A stretch of 64,000 nt of DNA from Phycicoccus sp. Soil802 (lineage in GTDB: Bacteria; Actinomycetota; Actinomycetes; Actinomycetales; Dermatophilaceae), in NCBI RefSeq assembly GCF_001429605.1, contig NZ_LMSS01000005.1:416618-480617 (forward strand), given 5' to 3'. The position numbers and the translations under genes were made by a program. A model generated the notes under the pieces. That model was not told where the DNA came from, did no database searches, and saw only the letters and a program-made list of their open reading frames with translations. Numbering within the stretch: the stretch's first letter is position 1; every line of letters begins with the position of its first letter. Shown here piece by piece: positions 58,417 through 64,000 of this stretch.

Positions 58417-59286
58417 CTAGTTGCTGCGCAGACGCCCGAGCAGACGCAGGATCTCGAGGTAGAGCCAGACCAAGGTGACGATCAGGCCGTGGGCGAGCAG
58501 CCAGGAGTACTTCTCCGGCGCGCCGGCGGCGATGGCCCGGTCGATCGAGTCGAAGTCGACCGCGAGCATGGCAGCGGCCAGACCGATCGCGAAGAGCGAG
58601 ATGCCGATGCCCAGGGCGCCGGTCCCGCCGATGCCGAAGGCGTGGTTGCCGATCACGGCGTAGAGGAAGTTCACCAGCGCGAAGATCGCGTAGCCGATCA
58701 CGGCCATGGTGACGATTCGGCGGAACTTGGCGGTGACCTTGATGATGCCGGTCTTGTAGGCCAGCAGCGTGCCCGCGAAGACCGACAGCGTCGCGATGAC
58801 GGCCTGCGCGACGATCCCGCGGAAGACGTCGGTCTGCTCCGGCGGGTCGAACGCGAGGCTGTAGTAGTTGCTGATGGCGCCGACGAAAAGGCCCTCGGCG
58901 ATGGCGTAGAGGACGATCAACGGCACGCTGATGGTCTTCTTGAACGCGATGACCAAGCCCACGACCAGGGTGAAAGCGATCCCGCCGAAGACGGCGATCG
59001 GACCCCAGCTGGTGGGGGCGAGCCGCCAGCCCACGACGGCCATGACCAGCACGATCGCGAACAGGCCGGTCGTCTTCATCACGACGTCGTCGATGGTGAG
59101 GCGCTTGGTCTGGACCGGCCCGGCGGAGGGCTGGTTGTAGAGGTCCTGGAGCTGCTGGCTGGTCATGCCGTCCGTGGACGCCATGCCGGCCGTCGGCTGC
59201 TGGGCCGGCGCACCGCTGCGACCGAACCCGGCATAGCCCTGCCTGGACTCCTTCTCGATCCGGTCGAACACCGGGTTGCTGGCCAT
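58417..59286 (-). CDS. Bax inhibitor-1 / YccA-family membrane protein
   Basis: 289 aa. About 85 residues of cytoplasmic N-terminus, then seven helices (MKTTGLFAIVLVMAVVGWRL, IAVFGGIAFTLVVGLVIAFK, VPLIVLYAIAEGLFVGAISN and so on). Ends with DFDSIDRAIAAGAPEKYSWL, carrying the acidic residues of the calcium-leak site in this family. Role in ion leak or stress; not proved here. Coupled to the small gene downstream. Confidence 0.92.
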   Translation of the reverse strand: MASNPVFDRIEKESRQGYAGFGRSGAPAQQPTAGMASTDGMTSQQLQDLYNQPSAGPVQTKRLTIDDVVMKTTGLFAIVLVMAVVGWRLAPTSWGPIAVFGGIAFTLVVGLVIAFKKTISVPLIVLYAIAEGLFVGAISNYYSLAFDPPEQTDVFRGIVAQAVIATLSVFAGTLLAYKTGIIKVTAKFRRIVTMAVIGYAIFALVNFLYAVIGNHAFGIGGTGALGIGISLFAIGLAAAMLAVDFDSIDRAIAAGAPEKYSWLLAHGLIVTLVWLYLEILRLLGRLRSN

Positions 59287-59446
59287 GCTGTCTCCTTGGA
59301 GGCGAAGGGCGGCCCTGCGGTCGGCCGCTCACCCCAGACTACGTGCGGAGCGGGGGTGAAAGTTCCCGGGCCACACCCCTGTGGACGGCGAAGCCGACCG
59401 GCGCGGACCACTGGTGCCCCGGCGTCGGGCGCGGGACTCTGGTGTG

Positions 59447-60565
59447 GTGAGGATCGCGAGCTTCAACGTGGAGAACCTGTTCGACCGCGCCCGGCTGCTC
59501 GCCGCCGACGACTGGGCGACCCACCGCACCCTCCTCGACACCTACGCCAAGCTGACCCGCACCCTCCAGCACGCGGCATACTCCGCGACCGACAAGGCCA
59601 ACATCGTGAAGTGGCTGGTCGCGCTGGGACTGGAGAAGGCGGACTCCGGGACCTACGTCATCCTCCGCCAGAACCGCGGTCGCCTCATCACGCGACCGAA
59701 GACCGGCGGGATGATCGTCGTGGCGGACGGTCGTCCCGACTGGGTCGGGTGGCTCGAGCTCAAGACCCAGGCCGTGACCGAGCTCGCGGTCCGGCACACC
59801 GCGCAGGTGGTGCACGACGTCGCGGCCGACGTGCTCGGGGTGGTGGAGGCGGAGAGCCGGATCGCGTTGCAGCGCTTCAACGTCGACCTGCTGCGCCCGA
59901 TCAGCGACCGCATCTACGGCCACATCATGCTCATCGACGGCAACGACGACCGCGGCATCGACGTCGGCGTCATGACGCGTGGCGACCACGAGATCCAACG
60001 GATCGTGAGCCACGTCGACGACGCGGACCTGGCCGGACCGATCTTCGGGCGGGACTGTCCCGAGTACACCGTCGCCCTGCCCAGCGGCGCGACCTTGCTG
60101 GTGATGGTCAACCACTTCAAGTCCAAGGGGTACGGCAGCGCGCGCGACTCCAACCGGCGCCGCCAGCGCCAGGCCGAGCGCGTGGCCGAGATCTACCGGG
60201 CCCGACGCGCGGAGGGGATCGCGAACATCGTCGTCCTCGGCGACCTCAACGACACCCCGGACTCCGCGCCGCTCGCGCCGCTGCTGGTGGGTTCGGCCGC
60301 AGCCCCCACCGACCTCAAGGACATCGCCACCCACCCGAGCTTCGACGACGGCGGCTGGCCGGGCACCTACACGACGGGACGGGCTGGCAACAAGATCGAC
60401 TACATCCTCTGCTCGCCGGCCGTCTTCGCCGCCGTCACCGCGTCGGGCATCTTCCGCAAGGGCGTGTGGACCTCCTCGGGGCGCTGGGAGATGTACCCGA
60501 CGCTCACCCGCGAGCAGGACGCCGCCTCGGACCACGCCGCGATCTGGGCCGACGTCGACCTCTGA
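59447..60565 (+). CDS. Endonuclease/exonuclease/phosphatase-family protein
   Basis: 372 aa from the GTG at 59447 (RIASFNVENLFDRARLL); the next upstream GTG (59444) is equally close. Catalytic blocks: ASFNVENLF, VLGVVEAESRIAL (Glu metal ligand), MVNHFKSKGYGS (His), VVLGDLNDTPDSAP and the final SDHAAIWADVDL. A full metal-dependent phosphodiesterase site. It may cut nucleic acid, or lipid or inositol phosphates. No signal peptide is seen, though adjacent sequence does not rule out export. Confidence 0.9.
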   Translation: MRIASFNVENLFDRARLLAADDWATHRTLLDTYAKLTRTLQHAAYSATDKANIVKWLVALGLEKADSGTYVILRQNRGRLITRPKTGGMIVVADGRPDWVGWLELKTQAVTELAVRHTAQVVHDVAADVLGVVEAESRIALQRFNVDLLRPISDRIYGHIMLIDGNDDRGIDVGVMTRGDHEIQRIVSHVDDADLAGPIFGRDCPEYTVALPSGATLLVMVNHFKSKGYGSARDSNRRRQRQAERVAEIYRARRAEGIANIVVLGDLNDTPDSAPLAPLLVGSAAAPTDLKDIATHPSFDDGGWPGTYTTGRAGNKIDYILCSPAVFAAVTASGIFRKGVWTSSGRWEMYPTLTREQDAASDHAAIWADVDL

Positions 60566-60763
60566 ACCTCGGCGGTCAGCCACCCCCGAAGTCGCTCCAC
60601 GGGTGGAGATCTCAGCGCGTGGAAAGTCCAGAAGGGGGGCACGCGTCACGGTTGGTGCCGTTTCCACCATTTGGATGACAACCACTAATCCGGTTGGTCG
60701 ACGACCCCCGCGCGCCAGGAGGCACAAACTCGAAGGGATCCCTTCGGAGGCAGGTGACAGGCC
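60566..60763. other. Upstream region of the 258-aa membrane protein (198 bp)
   Basis: No gene. It holds GAAGGGATCCCTTC (perfect 14-bp palindrome at about 60732-60745) just before the ribosome-binding site GGAGG of the next gene. This may be an operator or a hairpin affecting translation. No clear promoter boxes. Confidence 0.5.
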
Positions 60764-61540
60764 ATGAACCTCAATGGCGAACACCCAACCATCAGCGTCG
60801 CACGGGACCTCTTCCTGGTGCTGGCATGCATCTTCGCGCTGGTCCTGCCATTCGTCCTGACGCGCGACATCTTCCGGGGCGACTCCGCGAGCCCCCGTCC
60901 CCGCGATGCCCAACCCAGCGCCGCGCAGCCGGGCGAGACCAGTCGGGACTCGACCGCCGTCAGGACCGGTGCCGAGACCAGCGCAACCATAGGGGGCCCC
61001 ACCTCGCTGGCCGCCGTGGCGGAGCGGTGCCGGTTGGCCAACCTGCGACAGCAGGCGCCACTGAGTGCAGCTGACGTCTCGTTGGCACAGTTCGACAAGC
61101 ACATCGACGCCATGAACCTGCTCGTGGCGGGCAAGATCTCGCTGGCTGTTGCCACCACCTTCTGGGACGAGACCCGGGTCAAGGCCGTCGAGAACGCAGC
61201 CGACTTCCGCCGCGCCGACAAGGAGCTGGCGGCCAGCGGCACGGGCTGTCCGGCTCCGGACCCTGCGCTGGCCAACGCGGCCCCGTATGGGCAGGTGGTG
61301 GCGCTCAAGAGCTGCGTCAGCGCGATCTCGGCGCGCAACACGGCCCTGGCCCGCGCCCGTCCCGCCGTCACGACCTGGGAGCACCACGTCCACGACATGG
61401 AGATGCTGCGGATGGGTCATCTCACGCCGGCTCAGGCGACCGCGGCCTGGCACAAGAACTGGAAGACGGGGCAGAAGCAGCTCGAGGCCTACGAGGCGGC
61501 GGCCGCGAAGGCCCGCAAGATCCACTGCGCCCTGGACTGA
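60764..61540 (+). CDS. Membrane-anchored protein of unknown function
   Basis: 258 aa. One helix (about 16-36, LFLVLACIFALVLPFVLTRD), a Pro/Ala/Ser-rich linker (to about 75), then a helical domain outside the cell: DKHIDAMNLLVAGKISLAVA, AAISARNTALARARPAVTTW-like repeats and WEHHVHDMEMLRMGHLTPAQ. Cys residues near 88, 165, 186 and 255 may pair. His/Met-rich HHVHDMEMLRMGH suggests metal binding. No family recognised. Confidence 0.7.
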   Translation: MNLNGEHPTISVARDLFLVLACIFALVLPFVLTRDIFRGDSASPRPRDAQPSAAQPGETSRDSTAVRTGAETSATIGGPTSLAAVAERCRLANLRQQAPLSAADVSLAQFDKHIDAMNLLVAGKISLAVATTFWDETRVKAVENAADFRRADKELAASGTGCPAPDPALANAAPYGQVVALKSCVSAISARNTALARARPAVTTWEHHVHDMEMLRMGHLTPAQATAAWHKNWKTGQKQLEAYEAAAAKARKIHCALD

Positions 61541-61633
61541 GGGTCCCGACTGAAGGTCCGGCTCTGCTCGGTCGAGGTATTCAAGCACCGGATCCGGGTC
61601 GCGGAACACCTCGACCGGGGAGAGAGCGACTGG

Positions 61634-61708
61634 TGCCCCCGACGGGGGTCGAACCCGCACCTGTGGCGATTTTAAGTCGCCTGCCTCTGCCAGTTGGGCC
61701 ACGGGGGC
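61634..61708 (-). tRNA. tRNA-Leu (UAA), short variable loop
   Basis: 75 nt plus an encoded CCA (61631-61633). Acceptor GCCCCCG / CGGGGGC; 3-bp D stem GCC / GGC; anticodon stem GGCGA / TCGCC with loop CTTAAAA, so anticodon UAA; variable loop ACAGGT, only 6 nt; T arm GCGGG-TTCGACC-CCCGT; discriminator A73. Anticodon and A73 say leucine, yet the long variable arm of normal leucine tRNAs is missing. The D stem of 3 bp is typical of class II tRNAs. Confidence 0.88.
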
Positions 61709-61819
61709 GGGCCAAGTATGCCGCGTGCGCGTCCCATCCGTGCCACCCTTCAGTCGGGTGTGGCAGCGCGCTCCATGACGCGTGCGGGCACACCCGACCT
61801 CGGGAAGGGAGGGGTGTCG

Positions 61820-62593
61820 GTGGTGCCCACGGTGTTCGGGATGGACACGCACGCGCTGTTCGTCGCGCTCGGCGTCCTGACGGCCGTGGCGGTGTTCGCG
61901 GCCGAGGCCCGTCGGCGCGGGGTGACGGACGAGCGCCTGCTCATCGTGGTCACCGGCGGACTCGTCGGCGGTGCGGTCTTCATGCGCCTCGGCACCTGGC
62001 TCCAGCACCTCGACCTGCGGCAGAACGCGTCGTTGGCCGAGCAGTGGGCCTACGGCAACCGCAGCATCCTCGGCGGCCTGGTCGGTGCGTGGGCCGGGGT
62101 GCACGTCGCCAAGCGCCTCAGTGGCTACCGACCGCGCACCGGCGATCTCTTCGCCCCCGCGGTCGCCGCCGGCATGGCCGTGGGCCGGGTGGGCTGCCTG
62201 CTCACCGAGCGCCCCGGCAGCCCCACCGGGACGTCGTGGGGGATCACCCTCGACGAGGCGGCCGCGGCGCGCACGGGTGCGCCGGCCGGCATACCGCTGC
62301 ACCCGTCGTTCGTCTACGAGATCGTCTTCCACGTCGCCGCGTTCGCGGTCATCTGGTGGTGGCTGCGCCACCGCCCGGTGCCGAGTGGTGAGCTGCTGGT
62401 CTGGTACCTCGGTGCCTACGGGACCGCCCGCTTCTTCCTCGAGTACGTCAGGGGCAACGAGATCGCCTGGCTGGGGCTGACCCGCCCGCAGCTCTTCCTC
62501 GCACTGACGGTGCCGTTGATCCTCCTGCGAGTGGCGGTGCAGGCGCGTCGCGGCGCCTACCGCGGGCTGCGGCACGAGACAGTGGTCGCGTGA
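61820..62593 (+). CDS. Divergent Lgt-family protein (prolipoprotein diacylglyceryl transferase-like)
   Basis: 257 aa from the GTG at 61820 after GGAAGGGAGGG (ATG 61775 possible). Seven hydrophobic helices. Lgt landmarks are present but changed: GRVGCLLTERPG (122-133) for the signature GRxGNxxNxE, keeping Arg123 but with Cys126 for the key Asn; NRSILGGLVG with Leu84 for the conserved His; LHPSFVYE and RFFLEYVR (Arg204, Glu208) kept. Likely a paralogue working on a different lipid acceptor. Its stop overlaps the start of the radical-SAM gene by 4 nt. Confidence 0.8.
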   Translation: MVPTVFGMDTHALFVALGVLTAVAVFAAEARRRGVTDERLLIVVTGGLVGGAVFMRLGTWLQHLDLRQNASLAEQWAYGNRSILGGLVGAWAGVHVAKRLSGYRPRTGDLFAPAVAAGMAVGRVGCLLTERPGSPTGTSWGITLDEAAAARTGAPAGIPLHPSFVYEIVFHVAAFAVIWWWLRHRPVPSGELLVWYLGAYGTARFFLEYVRGNEIAWLGLTRPQLFLALTVPLILLRVAVQARRGAYRGLRHETVVA

Positions 62594-64000
62594 GCACCCG
62601 CACCGGACCCGGTATGCCGTTGCGTGGCGACCGCATCCACCGTTACGTCAACGCCTTCTGCCCCCTGTGCCATGAGGAACGGCCCGACCGCCCGCTCACC
62701 GAGGTGCACCGCCTGTCCGGGTGGCTCGTGGAGCGCGAGGGTCGGATCTGGCTGGAGCGCGGGTGCACGACCCACGGCCTGGTGCGGACCCTCTACGACG
62801 AGTCGCCCGAGATCCTGAGCTACCTCGAGCAGTGGACCGCGCCCACCAAGGTGCACACCCCCGACCTGGCCGGGAACTTCGCCCCGGTGCCGGCTGCCTA
62901 CGCCTACGGGCTGCCCGAGATGCAGACCCAGCACACCTGCATCCTGCTCGAGGACCTGCTCGACCACTGCAACCTCAAGTGCCCGACCTGCTTCGCCGCG
63001 TCGGCTCCGGCCCTCGCATCGGTCGTGCCGCTCGACCAGGTGCTCGCCTCGGTCGATGCCCGGCTGTCCCGCGAGAACGGCCGGATCGACGTGTTGATGC
63101 TCAGCGGGGGCGAGCCCACCCTCTACCCGTGGCTGGCCGAGCTGCTCGACGCCGTGGCGACCCGGCCGATCGTGCGAGTCCTGGTCAACACCAACGGGAT
63201 CGCCATCTCCAAGGACGACGCACTGCTCGACCTCCTGCGCCGGCACCGCGACCGGGTCGAGGTCTACCTGCAGTACGACGGCGAGTCGGCCCAGGCCTCC
63301 ACCCACCACCGCGGCGCCGACATCAGGCGGTTCAAGGAGCGGGCGATCGACCGCCTGTCCGGAGCGGGCATCTTCACCACCCTGACGATGACCGCCGCGC
63401 TGGGCGTCAACGACGACGAGATCGGGTTCGTGGTCAAGCGCGCCCTCGACACCCCCTACGTCGGTGGCGTGACGATCCAGCCGGTCTTCGGCTCCGGTCG
63501 CAGCACCGGCATCGACCCGCACGACCGGCTCACCCACACCGGCGTCCTCGCCCGGCTCGAGGGCCAGACGGCCGGGCAGGTGTCCTGGCGCGACCTGACC
63601 GCGCTGCCCTGCTCCCACCCGCACTGCTGCTCGGTGGGCTACCTCCTGCGTGACGACTCGGGGACGTGGCGCTCGCTGGTCTCGCTCGTGGGGCACGAGC
63701 GGCTCAAGGAGTGGCTCGACCTCGAGCCCGACGTGCTCGCGAACCGGATCGCCGACGACGCGCTCCCCGCATCGCTCCGCTCGGCTGTCAAGCAGTCGCT
63801 GCTCGACCTGCTGTCAGAGCAGTCGTCGCTGTCGCACCCCTCGATGGCGGGCATCTGGCGCGACGTCTGCAGCGGGTGCGACCTGGGCATCGGCACCCTC
63901 GCGACCCTGGCCGCGGGCAAGCTTCCGGGCCAGCGCGAGAAGCTCCGCGCCCTGCTGGGAGAGCGCGTCCTACGGATCACCGTGAAGCCGTTCATGGACA
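62590..64000 (+). CDS. Radical-SAM enzyme resembling tetraether lipid synthase (Tes), 3' end cut off
   Basis: At least 470 aa, GTG start 62590 (STRTGPGMPLRG). A small metal site CPLC (24-27) and CTTH (59-62) lies ahead of the radical-SAM barrel with CNLKCPTCFA (Cys127, 131, 134), then LMLSGGEPTLYPWLAELLDA. A second Cys cluster follows: PCSHPHCC (341-347) and VCSGC (427-430). The window ends at ITVKPFMD. This order of Cys sites and the final motif match archaeal Tes/GDGT-MAS-type enzymes that join lipid chains by C-C bonds. Coupled to the Lgt-like gene. Function in this organism is inferred only. Confidence 0.8.
   Translation, partial: MSTRTGPGMPLRGDRIHRYVNAFCPLCHEERPDRPLTEVHRLSGWLVEREGRIWLERGCTTHGLVRTLYDESPEILSYLEQWTAPTKVHTPDLAGNFAPVPAAYAYGLPEMQTQHTCILLEDLLDHCNLKCPTCFAASAPALASVVPLDQVLASVDARLSRENGRIDVLMLSGGEPTLYPWLAELLDAVATRPIVRVLVNTNGIAISKDDALLDLLRRHRDRVEVYLQYDGESAQASTHHRGADIRRFKERAIDRLSGAGIFTTLTMTAALGVNDDEIGFVVKRALDTPYVGGVTIQPVFGSGRSTGIDPHDRLTHTGVLARLEGQTAGQVSWRDLTALPCSHPHCCSVGYLLRDDSGTWRSLVSLVGHERLKEWLDLEPDVLANRIADDALPASLRSAVKQSLLDLLSEQSSLSHPSMAGIWRDVCSGCDLGIGTLATLAAGKLPGQREKLRALLGERVLRITVKPFMD

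Noticed and set aside
61634-61708. tRNA-Lys or other class I isotype instead of Leu
   Set aside because: The anticodon loop CTTAAAA places UAA at 34-36, and A73 agrees with leucine; lysine would need UUU or CUU.
59339-62575. 1078-aa minus-strand frame
   Set aside because: Antisense to three real genes and crosses the tRNA; no domain.

Overview
The window is very GC-rich and gene-dense. It carries WhiB, mycothiol S-conjugate amidase (Mca), SigE-type sigma factors, DrrAB-like transporters and the glmS-acpS-nnr-alr-tsaEB-rimI-tsaD / groESL / whiD / guaB-guaB3 backbone. This points firmly to an actinobacterium (Actinomycetota). A placement in Micrococcales, possibly Intrasporangiaceae, is a guess from gene style and a recurrent GTATGCCG motif, not a demonstrated assignment.

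Layout. 1-8.6 kb: a cut-off aldehyde dehydrogenase, guaB3 and guaB (guanine nucleotide synthesis), whiB3/whiD, a small S4 protein, a sigma-like protein fused to a membrane and extracellular part, then groEL and groES under a promoter with two CIRCE operators. 8.6-17.6 kb: acetyltransferase, DUF6299-like protein, THUMP-like methyltransferase, a secreted putative peptidoglycan peptidase, ribokinase plus nucleoside hydrolase (nucleoside salvage), a GH3 lipoprotein, a MaoC hydratase, a SARP-alpha/beta-hydrolase fusion and a 40-residue membrane protein. 17.8-22.9 kb: an unusual cassette of a secreted cysteine-peptidase-like protein, two lipoproteins (one frameshifted), a membrane-anchored protein and a SigE-family sigma factor. 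23-31.7 kb: the essential tsaD-rimI-tsaB-tsaE-hydrolase-alr-nnr-acpS-glmS group (t6A tRNA modification and cell-wall precursors), transcribed leftwards with tight overlaps.

31.8-45.9 kb: coaA, fumC, a lytic transglycosylase with a structured leader and MtrA-like boxes, PhoH2, isoprenyl transferase, thioesterase, hemolysin III-like protein, mca, DUF4307, greA, ilvA and a DrrAB transporter. 46-56.9 kb: VOC protein, an orphan GlmL, cystathionine gamma-synthase/lyase and cystathionine beta-synthase (reverse transsulfuration, cysteine for mycothiol), MOSC, GNAT, MsrA, DUF1992, a BtuF-like protein, an SGNH hydrolase and a thiolase. 57-61.5 kb: uncharacterised proteins, Bax-inhibitor-1 and an exonuclease-phosphatase-family protein. 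61.6-64 kb: an odd tRNA-Leu(UAA), then a divergent Lgt homologue coupled by a 4-nt overlap to a radical-SAM enzyme resembling tetraether lipid synthase (Tes), which runs off the window.

The strongest unexplained signals are: (i) 39 copies, counted by eye, of GTATGCCG on both strands, in genes and in terminator stems, resembling a DNA-uptake-sequence landscape; (ii) the Lgt-like/Tes-like pair; (iii) a short-variable-loop tRNA-Leu(UAA); (iv) a two-copy palindrome family at convergent gene ends; and (v) helically phased direct repeats upstream of genes for exported enzymes.
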